Below, piece by piece: positions 43,726-55,389 of a DNA stretch of 64,000 nucleotides. Source of the DNA: Paramacrobiotus metropolitanus (Eukaryota > Tardigrada > Eutardigrada > Parachela > Macrobiotidae). The notes below the pieces were generated by a model. It was not told where the DNA came from and ran no database searches. It worked only from the letters and a program-made list of their open reading frames with translations. The translations under genes and the position numbers were made by a program. The DNA lies in the NCBI RefSeq assembly GCF_019649055.1, contig NW_026570235.1:1-64000 (forward strand), in the 5' to 3' direction. Position 1 is the stretch's first letter, and the number at the start of each line of letters is the position of its first letter.

Positions 43726-44381
43726 ATGGCCCGGCGAATGTATTTAATTAATGAGGACCAAATGCGAACGTTGCGTCCACCTACTCCACCACCTAGTATG
43801 CGGCAGTTGCCCGCAACATCCAGACATTTGGACAGATATGCCCAACCGTTGCATGACGCCGAATCTCATCTGCACCATGTACTGCGTGATCCAGCTCTTA
43901 CTACCGGACAAAAGCTTGTAACGTACGATGACGCTCTGGACCGCTATCAGGGGCTTGTCAGCCAAGCCCAAGGCCCTGTACTGCAGATCACACCTAGCAC
44001 AAAATCTACAGACGAAGTAGATTCAACGAACCCTTCAAAGATGGTAGACTATATGCCGAAAACTCAGAAAAAAGCAGCCGAGGCGCTATTAAGGTTTTAT
44101 CAGACCATACAAACATACGGATTTCTGGACGTCACGAGCCTGTTATAAACGGAAATGTCATAGCAGGTGCCAACGTGGTGGATTTAATTAAATGGGTTAC
44201 CGCTACCAACAATCCGGGACAAGGACCAAGGCCTCAAGGACTAGATGTGTTTTTGAATGAGCTACGGAAAGTGCATGTACCAAGTAGTTTTTTTCCTAAT
44301 ACTAAACGACGTGAAGTGTTTTTAGACTTTGTACCTAGTTCATCTACTACTGTAACACCGACCAAAAGTTGGGCAACGTGA
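43726..44381 (+). CDS. Maverick conserved protein of unknown role, one frame break
   Basis: ATG 43,726, one base after the previous stop. The N-terminus MARRMYLINEDQMRTLRPPT and a helix LTTGQKLVTYDDALDRYQGL, then at about 44,120 the frame shifts by one base (T3 run). The second part reads NGNVIAGANVVDLIKW and GLDVFLNELRKVHVP, ending at 44,381. This two-part pattern (substrate-like helix, then a V-D-L-I plus L-x-x-L-R-x-x-x-V-P end) is shared by many Polinton neighbours of the ATPase. Convergent with the protease. Confidence 0.65.
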
Positions 44382-44386
44382 ATTTA

Positions 44387-44979
44387 TTAAACATTGAGAA
44401 CTTTATACATTGGCTGTGCGCACTGGTTACATTTTAAACAACACTTCAAACATTGATATGGATTAGAACACACACGAAGATATTTACGAGCAAACTCACG
44501 TAACAGCATGTCATTTTACCCAGGCACTTTGGGTAGTTGAATTTGTGAACAATTGCTTTTAATGGTAAACCCCGAAAAGCAAAGTACAGGAAGAAAATAC
44601 AAAACATGCCACACAGAGCAGAGTTATAGTCTTGTATTTGAATTCTGTTCTCTTCATATATACCCATTGTCCACGGTAACATTTCGCACAAAAAGCGATC
44701 AATTTCGATGCCATAGAAAAGTGCAGACTTTCCAAATGAATCAAAAAAACACGCTCTGCCTTTGCTGCTTACGAACACTGCCACCCAATGACTTCCCGGC
44801 TGATCATGTTTGTCTGTGTTAATGATAAGTCCGAGAGGGAGCTTGGGGTTCTTGAGTACTGGCAGGCGGTCCCTCGGGTACACACCTAAGAATCTGACAT
44901 TGGGGTTGCACTGAGCTTCGTGCTTCATAATGTCCAGGATCTGTACTGTCTTCATTTCTATAGGCGTTTGTATGGGCAA
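44387..44979 (-). CDS. Maverick adenain-like cysteine protease
   Basis: Catalytic residues are readable: H64 in GSHWVAV, D80 in FFDSFG, Q116 and C123 in SALCGMFC, the order and spacing of the adenovirus-type C5 protease that matures capsid proteins. From about residue 153 the frame breaks at an A4 run (near 44,511). A Cys-rich tail continues in the next frame to a stop near 44,387. ATG at 44,979 overlaps the end of the capsid gene by 22 bp. Confidence 0.88.
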
Positions 44980-46294
44980 AAGATATTCCTTCGTGAATCA
45001 ATTTCGATCAGGCCATTACGATTATAGTATATCAAAACGGAGTACGTCGCAGCCGTTGCGACCGTAAATGTTAATGAGAGACCAAGGACTCCTTTCTTTG
45101 TTGGGTTAACGCACGATCCGTCACCGACATCCGGCTCCAGATTAAAACCGAAAATTGCGTAACCTAGCGGCCAGTCAGCAGAATCAAATAACAAACTTGA
45201 ATTCTTAAACAGCATCCCGCTGGTTTCTAGAAGGCTGAGGTATCCATCTCTGTAGTTTCCGGCGGTTGGTGTTAGCTGCAATGGCTTACTGGGAATAGGT
45301 TCTGAGTTGACATAGGTCACGATTTGACTAATGGTTAAGTGGGGAAAATTGTACGGGTTCTTGGTAAAATTTCCAGCAATGGCTCTAGAGTCCACGAACG
45401 CCACAAGCATCTTTTTGGGGATAACACCACGGAAAAGATCGTCCCGTGACCAGAGAGTGCTCCCTTGTGGTATTGTGAGTTCCAAAGGCCAGACTCAACA
45501 AATGGAATTACAGCATTTCGTTTTTGTAGGAGCATTTCATGCGCTAATAAAAATTCCGGGTCCAATTTGATCTTTTTGATTTTCAGTACGGCATTAACTA
45601 TGTTGATTTTAAGATCAGCATTTTCATCGGTAGCCATAAGAGCAAACTGATCTCTAGACCGCGTAAGCGAAAGTTTTATATCAATTTTAGGAGGTATAAG
45701 AAGCGGCTGATTAGCAAGATCGCTAGAAACTTGCAAACCATGTGCCAGATAGTTCCATCCTGGACATGTTTTCTTCGTGCCAAATAGCCTTTATTAAGTA
45801 CGTCGTTATTAGGATTCGGGTTAGGTAGAGTTAGCAGTGTCGTATCATGAGCGCTGGCGGTATCGAGAATAAAGCCATATTGGCGCATCTGATCTTCGCT
45901 TCGCTTCCGTAATTTAGTAAATGTTCAAAAATGCACCATAGTGAGACAGCGTAGGTATAGTAGAAACTGGTTCATTGTTGAATAATAGTTCGTGGCCGGA
46001 AAACAGGCTCCTCGAGAACAGGTTGACTGGGCCGAACGCTATAGCAGCGGCTGGATTTGTTCCGTCAGCCTTCTTGACAGTAACATCGAGTAAGAGTTCG
46101 CTATGAGCTAGGTCGACGGCCTCATCGGGAGTGCTGTTAATCTCCCAATTAATTGCGTCACTGGTCAAGTTGTTTCCGATGGCGGTATAAGAGATGTATT
46201 TAACCGACTGGATAGCTGTTTGGGTTGGCGGTAAGGACCAATGGTCCAACTCCGACTTTAGGCATAAAGGCGAGAACGGGTGAATTCCTTCCAT
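44958..46294 (-). CDS. Maverick major capsid protein (double jelly-roll type), four frame breaks
   Basis: Pieces in order: N-terminal part from 46,294 (LFSGHELLFNNEPVSTIPTL), a short segment reading FEHLLNYG near 45,925, then 45,905-45,740 (QYGFILDTASAHD), 45,735-45,490 (IDIKLSLTRSRDQFALMA) and the C-terminal half from 45,485 (LTIPQGSTLW, LTPTAGNYRDGYLSLLE, LGYAIFGFNLEPD). This is the capsid family encoded by animal Polintons. Each join needs exactly one extra base in the same direction. Length is about 440 codons. Confidence 0.82.
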
Positions 46295-46302
46295 AATGCT
46301 GT

Positions 46303-46757
46303 TCAGGATTTTCTTCTGAAGAATTTAGGTATACCACAAAATCCGCGTTTGCGAGATGCTTTACGCCGACGCGACTTGGTCTTTCGCCTCCGACGAATCT
46401 TCGGTTTCAAAATAACTTGCAGCTTCCGAGTGTGTCGCTTACGTCTACGACCACGTTTGCGTCCGCTTCCACGTTGCATTCTTGTTGCAATGTCACTCAC
46501 GGCTTCTACTGTTCTGTTCTGGGCTGAATCCAACAGTGTTTGCTTATTCGAAAGAATATCCGAAACAACTGATCTTCCCAGCTTCACCAAGCTTGGAAAA
46601 ATTATATGTCTCGCCGTTCGCGCCAAACTTCCAAAAAATTTCCGAAAGCACCGTACCCATGCTGGTTGTAACCGGTAGATGGCGCTGGGTATTCGGGAGC
46701 CAGTAACTGCAGGTATACCTGTGCAGGTATATGCGTTGGGGCAACTTCTTCATCCAT
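46303..46757 (-). CDS. Maverick basic core/minor capsid-like protein
   Basis: ATG at 46,757 (MDEEVAPTHIP) overlaps the stop of the penton-like gene. An amphipathic N-terminal stretch (QHGYGAFGNF) is followed, after a one-base break at a T6 run near 46,640, by ARHIIFPSLVKLGRSVVSDI and a very basic C-terminus (RKRGRRRKRHTRKLQ, KIRRRRKTKSRRRK). The layout resembles the adenovirus pVI/pX-like proteins of Polintons, i.e. membrane-active or DNA-condensing. Exact role inferred. Confidence 0.65.
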
Positions 46758-47172
46758 GGAGAAAAGCTTTGGGTCTTTCTCGAAAATTTAGTTGTAATAC
46801 TGACTGTCCAGGTTCAAAAGATATACAGTTGCCGTTGAGGTCGCGAATTATAAAGTCTAATCGGTCAAAATCACGTTTCGCAACATCTCTGAACGTTTGC
46901 AACGCTGAGTACGCTCCACCGTTAGTTAGAATCCGCGATGGGGCAATTCCAAGTAACGGAACATATTTGTCGTTTAAAAGTTGGCAGCGCACTAGATCCG
47001 TGTAGACGCAAATAGTCGGCACAAATTTTTTCGAGGTAATGTTAGGGCACTGAATATAGGCCAAAGCAACTTCCACGTCGCCGTTTAATTGAAAAAGTGT
47101 AGGCAGATACACGGTAAAATCAGACGCAGACCCTTTCGGGTTTGAGAATACAGTTAGCTGAAAATTCTCCAT
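46750..47172 (-). CDS. Maverick penton-like minor capsid protein
   Basis: 140 aa: starts MENFQLTVFSNPKG, then DFTVYLPTLFQLNGDVEVAL, CVYTDLVRCQLLNDKYVPLL and DRLDFIIRDLNGNCISFEPG. This order (Y-P-x-N...L-P..W/V-E-V-A-L...V-Y-T-D...F-x-x-I-x-I-x-I-x-D) is the single jelly-roll minor capsid family of Polintons. Intact; the ATG touches the integrase stop (TAA then ATG). Confidence 0.82.
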   Translation of the reverse strand: MENFQLTVFSNPKGSASDFTVYLPTLFQLNGDVEVALAYIQCPNITSKKFVPTICVYTDLVRCQLLNDKYVPLLGIAPSRILTNGGAYSALQTFRDVAKRDFDRLDFIIRDLNGNCISFEPGQSVLQLNFRERPKAFLHG

Positions 47173-48287
47173 TTATCGTTTAAATAAGTTACTGCGGGGT
47201 ATCCACTCATCAAACTTTTTATTCCATCCTACATAATGTACTTTCACTTTGTTCCCACGTTTCTCTAGGACTTCGATATCAGCAACGTCTTTTGCTTTGT
47301 CCGAAACTTTTTGAAGCTCCCAAGGATAAAACGGCCATCTAACACTTCGTTCTTTAAGTCTTTCACACTATACATGATCGACTGGTTAACTTTAATCACT
47401 TCAGCTATTTGATACACTTCGGTGGACCAAGACTGTATAAATCCCTTTTCATGTGGACCCTTTTTAACACTAATTCGAACATAGTCATCAGCCTTGAAAT
47501 ACGGCCTAGGTAGACGTCGAAAAAGGTGCTCCATCTTCTGCGGTTTGTTAAATATTCGCTGAAATTCTTTTGTCCGGTTAGACGTGACGTCATTTGGCGT
47601 TGCAAACTTCAGGGAACGGTGAGGTGTTGAATTGTACGCTGTCATCAACGGCTGTATGACATCAATCCAACGGCGTGTATTTTTATGGGTGAAATATCTG
47701 AACAATTTTGTCGAAATCGTCCTGTTTAAACGTTCGGCTCGTCCGGCTTTAATCTCCGCGTTATGTGTTGAAAAGTGCTTAACTTTATTTGCTTTCAAAA
47801 ATTCTTGCATTTCACTATTATAAAATTCTGTGCCTTTATCCGTTTGCAAAACTTTAGGCGTAAATCCGGCTTTGCTGAACACACGTTGCATTGCAGCTGT
47901 AACTTCCTTTCCGGTTTTATTCAAAAGTGGCTCAACCCATGCTTTCCTTGTAAAACAGTCAATAACGACGAGCATGTATTGATACTTATCGTTATAGGAA
48001 GAGAGCGACTGATAATCCAGTAAATCAGCTTGCAACTGCTCTTCTGGAGCCGAGACAACTACTGGCAGGCGGGGAAATAATTTTCGGACAGGTTTATGTA
48101 GCGTATAGCTGGGAACATCCCCAAGCCAGTCTTCAACATCTGACTTGTATATTTTGCATAGCGTGGATTTTTTGGCTTGGTTGTACAACTTCTGTTTTCC
48201 AGAATATCCTGCTGGATTGGAGATATCGAAATAAATCTCACCTAGGAGACTACTGATCTGGTCTTTGGTACATCGTGCTCTCGCCAT
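47173..48287 (-). CDS. Maverick retroviral-type integrase with C-terminal chromodomain
   Basis: Catalytic triad D88 (LQADLLD), D150 (LQTDKGTEF) and E185 (GRAERLNRT). A basic, beta-rich C-terminal region follows (VRISVKKGPHEKGF). At a T4 run near 47,333 the frame breaks; the next frame encodes a chromodomain-like end (KVKVHYVGWNKKFDEWIP) up to TAA at 47,173-47,175. Polinton integrases insert the element and make the short target duplication. Chromodomains may guide the site choice. The start overlaps the zinc-motif gene by 46 bp. Confidence 0.88.
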
Positions 48288-48772
48288 TCTTCAATAACTT
48301 CCTGAATAATATTCAGTAGGTCCAGATCAATACCCTTGGGCACAACTCCTCGTAAAAACTGCTTCCTCATCAAAGGTCTCCAAACAGTTAAACATTTATA
48401 GTACAAAATACATGGACAAACGCGTTTTCCAAACAAAAAGCGTCGTTCCACTTCAGTAAATAACCGATACAAAACTTTTTTGTTGATCGTGTGCAGCAAT
48501 GTGTAGAAGCTATTCTTCCTTCGCTGCGGACATGAAATCGACTCATGGCATGAATGTTTAGAGCCTAAATCTCTACATGCCTGACATGATATCCGTGAAC
48601 TCTTGGCAAACTCATGTGACAGAAGAAATGCAAAAATATACTTGAACGCCGCGATACATTTTTTCAGCCTTTGAGGATTTACAGGAAAATTTATTTTCAA
48701 ATTTATATCCGTGCACAACCCAGTTACAAGTTCACATTTGATTGTTCCATCATTATCGTCATGAAATGCCAT
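48242..48772 (-). CDS. Maverick Cys/His protein between polymerase and integrase
   Basis: ATG at 48,772, one base after the polymerase stop. The 176-aa protein has SCQACRDLGSKHSCHESISC, a likely zinc-binding site, then a helical C-terminus (LDLLNIIQEVIEEWREHDVP). Similar small Cys/His proteins occur next to PolB in other Polintons, but no function is known to me. Intact. Confidence 0.6.
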   Translation of the reverse strand: MAFHDDNDGTIKCELVTGLCTDINLKINFPVNPQRLKKCIAAFKYIFAFLLSHEFAKSSRISCQACRDLGSKHSCHESISCPQRRKNSFYTLLHTINKKVLYRLFTEVERRFLFGKRVCPCILYYKCLTVWRPLMRKQFLRGVVPKGIDLDLLNIIQEVIEEWREHDVPKTRSVVS

Positions 48773-48773
48773 T

Positions 48774-51700
48774 TTACCACTCAGGATCTTCAACAAAATT
48801 ACCAGTATATTCAAAGTCCTCAGCTAAAACATTAGGAGTAAACCGTGTTAACAATTGGTTAACAGTTTCAAATTCAATAGAATTAACACATGGAAATGGA
48901 ATATTCTTGTAGCCATGCGGATAAGTTTTAAAACCTTTTCCAATAACACGACTTGTTAATGTGCACGAGACACGACGAGTGAGGTTCACGTTCTGGATAC
49001 TCAGATTCTCCATATTTCGTTTAAACGATAGTTCGTTGCAGGCAACGACGGTGGGCGGTCCTGAGCCGAATAAGATATCCTTCATAACGGCCATATTCAC
49101 ATTCTCCCTGAGACGATGAGTCTTCGGTATCCCCTTACATTTCATCCGCTGCTCCCCATCACTCAAGACTTGACAGTAGGACTTTTTTCCCAGTGCTGCC
49201 CATTCAACAAAATGTTTCCGTTTAATTCATCCGAGAAATCCCCGATAATATTTCCAATCGGTGGTTCTGCCACTCCATGTCGGCTGATAAAGAAAATGGA
49301 ATCGGTGTCGCAGTACAAGGTGTCCTCGTTTTAATGCGCATGGCTTTCAACAGAACCAACTGCGCCAATTCGGTAGTAAATTTTCCAATGTACGGGTTAC
49401 ACCGCCGGTTTGGTGCTACCCAATGAGACTTTTCGGAGTATGTGACGTCAACACAGGTTCCTTCATTTACCAGGCGAATATCCTTGGTATCAAACTGAGA
49501 GTTGAATACAACGTCTCTCATTTCTTGATACGTCTTGCAGTACTTATTTTGCTGGAACAGCGGCCTCATTACGTACCTATAACCAGAAACAGCGTGCAGA
49601 TATGTGAAAGTATAAATAGATGAATTTTCGTACCTGCCCCACGTTGAATTCGCTGCGATCTTTGCGCAGTACCGCAGTCCAGGGTTATCAACAACTTCCT
49701 CCGGGGCAAACACTATTCCGAGTGTTTTCTCGTACTGATTGCAATATTCAAGTTTCTCCTCATCGGTCAAAACACTTGACGGAAAGCCACTGTTAACAAT
49801 CTTTTTCCGGATGAGCGATAGGATAAATTCAGCAAATATTCCACCTTCCTTTGTTAAAGGATTGTACTTGCTGGTCCGTCCAAAATGATGCACTTCAAAA
49901 ATTTCAACAATTTTGTAGCCATCCAGAACTGCTTGATTTAACATGGGCGTCGTCCAGGCTCCCTCAAACATACGCTCCGGAGTCATCATGACCACAAGGA
50001 AAGGCAATATTAATATCGATAGAGCACTGGCGGCAAAGGGTGTACACAATTCTTCCGTCAGGTAGACGTAGAGGCAATGTAGGAATGAACAAATTAGCAG
50101 GCGGGAGTACTACACAATGAACAACGCCAAAATACCGGGAAATGTCGTAATCGAAGTCGTGAAGTACAATTTCAGGATGGCCAATCGGGAACTCCCAAAA
50201 CCATAACTGAAGGATACAGGAAATAACGTCATACGTTTTTCCTTTATTTGGCAGCTGAATGGACTCATACAGCGAAAAACTTCGGTCCTCCCTCCGACCA
50301 AACTGCCGCGGACGTCCAGCCGTGGGCGAAACTTCAAGGATTTTATCATTCCAGCTTTCTTTTCCTGGTCAAACTCGCACTCGTACTTGATCACCAGTGC
50401 CTGTACATTCGGGTCCGATTGGATCGCTAGATTCGTTTTCACAGTCTCTTCGCGAATTTCTCCAAACGTTTTCATGCGTACAGTATTCATCCTCGAAGGG
50501 TCCGGGAAATGTATGGCACAGCCGTGCCAAAAACATCCATGAAACTGGTACACCGTTTTTCCACGGGATCCCACCCGTCTACGGAAACTGCTTGATACGT
50601 TTTTCTCCTCCAGGAGAGCGGCAAGTTTGGATTTTCACCCCTGAGATACGTTCCATATGCGCCATCCATTCCAACGCTTTGTTGCTTTGGTTATGTCGAC
50701 TGCCGTAGCCGGAAGATGGCATGATCCCGATGCATTTTTCCGCGAGAAAATGCACTTGAAATCCTAGCATGACAGCGCTTGGATTCGTAGGCTGCTCGAA
50801 ACACTGAATTCCCGGAAATAACTCTTCGAAGCTCTTCTGCGTGATTTTGCAACATTCTCGTAGAACCAAGACGTCGTTGGTGCAGTATAGATCCAGTTCA
50901 TCTTTGAGATTATATACCTTTAACTGTTTTTCCGCATACCATTCATCAAATTCTTTCTTTTTCTTAGGATCCATAAGGCTGTAGTCAAACAGCTCTTTTT
51001 CCGGAATAGGGCCAACGTATTCTGCATTGACGGGAATATTAAAGCGGTAAGGAAAAAATCCTTTGGCCACTAAATTGGCGATCCCAAGATCGATTGGTAA
51101 CTGCGCCAACGAGCGGGGCATGAAGGAGAGGCTGTCAATGAAACGTGCGTCCGGACCGGGAACGGTAATCATTGTGACATGTGTTCCATCCTGCATTTTA
51201 CGGGGCAAATGACCTTCGCGCTCCAATGCACGAAGAATGAACAAATGATCATAGTTTCGGCCATTATGAGATAAAAATACACAAGACTTTGTCTTTTTGA
51301 AGACAAATTGCAAAAATTCTTCGGCGCATTTTGGCCCAGAGTATCTGAGGATAAAGTCATCGTCGTGTAACGCCATCACAACCAAATAATTTGGATAATG
51401 GTATCGGTCTGCGTCAAAGCCGGATTCGAAATCGAACACGAACTTCTTTTTGATGAAAATTCCCGTATCGCCTTCATCCAAGTCCTCCTGTATGCCATTA
51501 CCGGTAGAATCAGCTCCATCTTCTTCAATGAATCCATCCAGGCTGCTGTGATCTTCGTCGCCAGCATTATCGTCATCACTGTCAGCAACGGTACTTGTCG
51601 GAATGCTTTTGTGCCACGCTTTTTTCTTTCCAGCCTCCAGAGCTTTCGTCCCGGCAAGAATATAGCAAAGATGATCACTTTCGCAAAATTCTCGACAATT

Positions 51701-52844
51701 ATTGCAGAACACAGCGTTACACTCATGTGGGTCCGAGAAGTGCCTACCATCCGGCGGGGCAATGTATTTCCCACAGTCCAAGCATTTAGTCCATGCCTCG
51801 CACACGGTTTTCTCTCCATTTGTCCTTCGCGCAATAGTTTTTTCGTGCAAATCAAAGCACTTTTTCGAGAAGAATGTCCGATTGCACTTGTTACAGTGGT
51901 GCTTGCCAGCCGGAGGACCACAGAAGTACTGAAAACACGCTGCGCATGGTCTTGTGCATCTGTGATTAGTTTTCTGGTACGCAAAGTCTCCACAAATTTC
52001 ACAACGAAAGTATTTTCCAACAAGAGCCCAAGGTTTCGACACGCAGTCGAAATGGTTGCGGCTGTACACAAGCGCAACTACGTTTTTCCGATGTGGAGAG
52101 TTGTACATGATATTCAAATCCAGGTCGGCGTCAAAATGATCAATTGGCAGTCATATTCATTATACAGCAGCCAGGAAAACTTGTCCACATCTTCGAACGA
52201 GCATGGTCTCTTTGGGTCAACCTTGGCTTCGCGGCATAGCTTCCTTGCTGCGGTAAATTGCGCTGCGTAGCGCGAATCCTTAATTGACTTTTGGTTTCTT
52301 TGTTTCAATGCGATGGCCAAACCGATGGCGATTGCTCTTGAGCAGCATAAAGAGTCATTCGGATCTTTATCAAGGTTAGACTGTACCTTGATTACACACT
52401 TTTTTTTCTCCAAATAATCGGCAATTTTGAACGTAGTGTTGCGCAGCACCCGTCCAGCTCCTGTACGTCCCGGCATAAGGTGAACGTGTACCGGACACGG
52501 TTATCCAGGACGAAAAAAGCTCCTCCAGAGCGATTGATGCGGTCAATTATTGCCAAAATGGTTTCAGGTTTTAGATCCTGAGCAGGCATGACGGGAGTGG
52601 AGAACGTGGAGTCTATGTGCTCCGGATGACGGAATACCATACGAACCCTATCGTTCGGGTTTACACAATGTTCCCGAAATAGGGTTCCAATAAGCTGTTC
52701 ATAAAACTTCCCCAGCGCATATTCTGCTTCGGCAAAACTCATCGTTTCATATGGAATCACATGATGAACCGTAAAGTTGTCTTCCAAAGTCCGGAAGGCG
52801 TTGCCACGAACCGTTGTTCGCGTTGCTTCCTCGATCATGAACAT
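48774..52844 (-). CDS. Maverick protein-primed family B DNA polymerase, several frame breaks
   Basis: About 1,350 codons. N-terminal region from 52,844 (VRMVFRHPEHIDSTFSTPVM), then Cys/His clusters (CEICGDFAYQKTNHRC, CPx-type CAACFQYFCG), exonuclease motifs (FVFDFESG; LSHNGRNYDHLFILRAL), motif A near 50.20 kb (DVIS..YPS), motif B (KIAANSTWGR, about 49.65 kb), motif C (YCDTDS, about 49.31 kb) and a C-terminal part ending DPEW at 48,774. Polintons copy themselves with this enzyme, primed by a terminal protein. At least seven one-base breaks (near 52.43, 52.12, 50.58, 50.55, 50.20, 49.32, 49.19 kb) interrupt the frame. Those I checked need one added base in a run. Catalytic motifs themselves are intact. 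Confidence 0.88.
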
Positions 52845-53649
52845 CCTACAAAGTGTAAATCTCTTTAGTGAACTGCGATGAATAAGTTAGAGGAGACTGT
52901 AAGAAGAGTAGACTGACAAACAGAGACGTGTGCAAAGCCATGCAGATGTTAAAATTCGTTTATGAGCCGTTGCAACTGGCGCGCTTACTAAAACTATGTA
53001 CCGAGTGTAGAATATAAAGGCGTGGCATATCTTCAGAACGTCCCCTGTTCGATTTTCGTTGCCGGTTTTTTTCTTTGCATCGTCATAGATTGCATTTAGG
53101 AAGTAATAAACAAATATTTAAATAATGTTAACGCATAACATAGCAAGAAATATTTAAACAGTTTTGATGGCACATATTTAAGCGAAAGAGTGAATTGCAT
53201 CTAATGCGCATTCTCTGTGCGCTTTTTATTATTGCACCATTATAGACCAGAACGAAAATCGTAATTTGTGTATTTGAGCTTCCAAATTAGCGTCGAGATC
53301 ACACGAACCCGATAAACTCAAACCGCATCAGAATATTTGCGATTTAATCATGAAATATCGCTACATTATTAAATCGTATAGAGGTGGGGAACAAACAACC
53401 TTTTCTTGCTAAACGGTTAAGTGGACATGGATTCGGAAATCACTATAGTTGTGTTTAACTACTGTGCTCCCCCGACATCCATGCACATTATACCGAAGTT
53501 ATAAAGCAATTACAAAGCTCCCAGTAATAACAAAAGTTGATAACCCTGAAATCAGCAGTATCTCTATTATTGAGCTAGGAGATGGTAGAGATGGTAGCTT
53601 ATCAAAAAAAGCGATTTTTCATAAGTATTCCACAGGATATTGATAAATT

Positions 53650-54540
53650 ATTATGATAAACTATTTTTTATATGAGTTGTCAAATATACAGCGCCATTCG
53701 TACATATTTACAGACAAATATATATAGTGCACATTAAATTTTGCAAAGGCTGTTGGCGACATTTATGCGACATAGAAAAACATTTATGCGACTAATATTT
53801 CCCGATTGTTTTCTGTGAGATATGTGTGCCATATTCCCGATATATCTACCCCATTTTATTATGCTCGATATTCTGACTGAATTTACTGAGCACATAAAAT
53901 TTATAGTAGCATGTAAGTCTGACTTCCGGCCGAACACCGCTAACCAATAAATCGTAGTCTATCGAGCAATAGACAGTACTGGGAATAGATCTGATAAACA
54001 TTTCTGGAGTTGCGGTTAAATTTGTGGCTTCAGTATTTAGTTGTCAAACATACAGCGCGATTCGCACATATTCAGAAACAATATAGCGCAAAATAAAATC
54101 CCAAAGAGAAAATACGAGAAAATATTTATGCGACAAATATTTCCCGATAGTTTTCTGCGTGATATATTACCAGCAGTTCCGCAGCTGCGTTTCAATGCAG
54201 CATCTATCCTTGGCACTATAGACGGAGAGGATAGCTTAAACGAAGTTTTGCTGTTGTGAAAAATGTAATGTGTTTAGTTTTCTTCCACCTGATTTGTCCA
54301 TTGGTTATTAATTGCGTGATATGTGTGCGATATTCCCGATATTCTGCCCCGTGTTATTATTATTGCTGGATTTTTTGACTGAATTCACTTAGCATACAAA
54401 ATTCGTAGTATCATGTAAGTCTGACTTTCGGCCGAATTATGTATGAATTTCGCCCATAACAAACACCGCTAACCAATAAATCGCACTCTATCGAGCAATA
54501 TGCTGGGAATAAATCCGATAAACATTTCTGGAGTTCACTA
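53650..54540. repeat. Direct duplication, two copies of about 340-490 bp
   Basis: Copies share GTTGTCAAA(T/C)ATACAGCGC at the start and GATAAACATTTCTGGAG at the end, plus AACACCGCTAACCAATAAAT between. The second copy has about 140 bp extra (54,165-54,305) that includes a short open frame. Confidence 0.8.
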
Positions 54541-54689
54541 CCATTAAAGCAAACATGAAATGAAATGTTTCAATGAAATTCATCTAAGCAGATATATTAA
54601 TCCCAGACTCTGAAAGATTCGCTCCAGAAAATTATTACGAACTGACGTCTCGTTCGTAAAGTAACTTTTTTACTGCTTGCGACATACTG

Positions 54690-54760
54690 TGGTCAAGTGT
54701 ACAGCGCGATGAGCGTGAGTTTTCAAGGCTCTGAGTTCGAGTCTCAGTAATTATTTTTTT
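54690..54760 (+). ncRNA. tRNA-like Pol III unit 2
   Basis: A box TGGTCAAGTGTA (54,690-54,701), B box GAGTTCGAGTC (54,733-54,743) starting 43 nt later as in tRNA genes, and T7 at 54,754-54,760. The T arm pairs perfectly (CTGAG, loop TTCGAGT, CTCAG). The other arms are weak, so not a standard tRNA. Confidence 0.45.
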
Positions 54761-55318
54761 ATTGTTTTCAGTCACTGACCATTAAAAAATTGAATCAAAC
54801 AGTGCCATATCGAATAACAGATACAACAAACGAGGTATGCAGTCTTAATCGGCTTTTGGTTCGGTTTTATTAAGTTATGGCAGCACAAGCTAGTTACAAC
54901 GCTAATCAACATAAGCACGAACACACTGATGCAAAATTAAACACACACACGATACACTGACGATTCGGTGATGAACTAATGCGATAAATTACATGGAGCA
55001 AATTTTTGATGCAATTATCCGGTGACAATATAGTTCTCACACACACAACACGCTTATGACCGCATTCTCACGTAATTAATAACTCGCCTATATTATCAAT
55101 AATATTCGTTATTTGATATTTTTATGATATTCATGACCCGTTTATGACCACATTCTCACGTAATTAAAAACTCGCCTATTTTATCAATAATATTCGTTAT
55201 TTGATATTTTTTATGATATTTATGATGAGTACATACGCATTCCCATGCAGATATGGTTACTCTTTGATTTATCTCGCTTGTTACCGATGAAATTTTACGC
55301 GCGTTGACACATTAACGC

Positions 55319-55389
55319 TAACTCAGCGCTCAGTGCATTAGTTTTCTTACTTGAGGTTCCGAGTTCGGTTCCCAATGTCAATTTTTTTT
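55319..55389 (+). ncRNA. tRNA-like Pol III unit 3
   Basis: A-box-like TAACTCAGCGCT (55,319-55,330), B box GAGTTCGGTTC (55,361-55,371) starting 42 nt later, and T8 at 55,382-55,389. Same strand and similar design as unit 2, 0.63 kb upstream. Folding into a full cloverleaf is not convincing. Confidence 0.4.

Noticed and set aside
50248-52270. Long plus-strand frames (up to 290 codons) opposite PolB
   Set aside because: Antisense shadows of the polymerase, whose motifs are clear on the minus strand.
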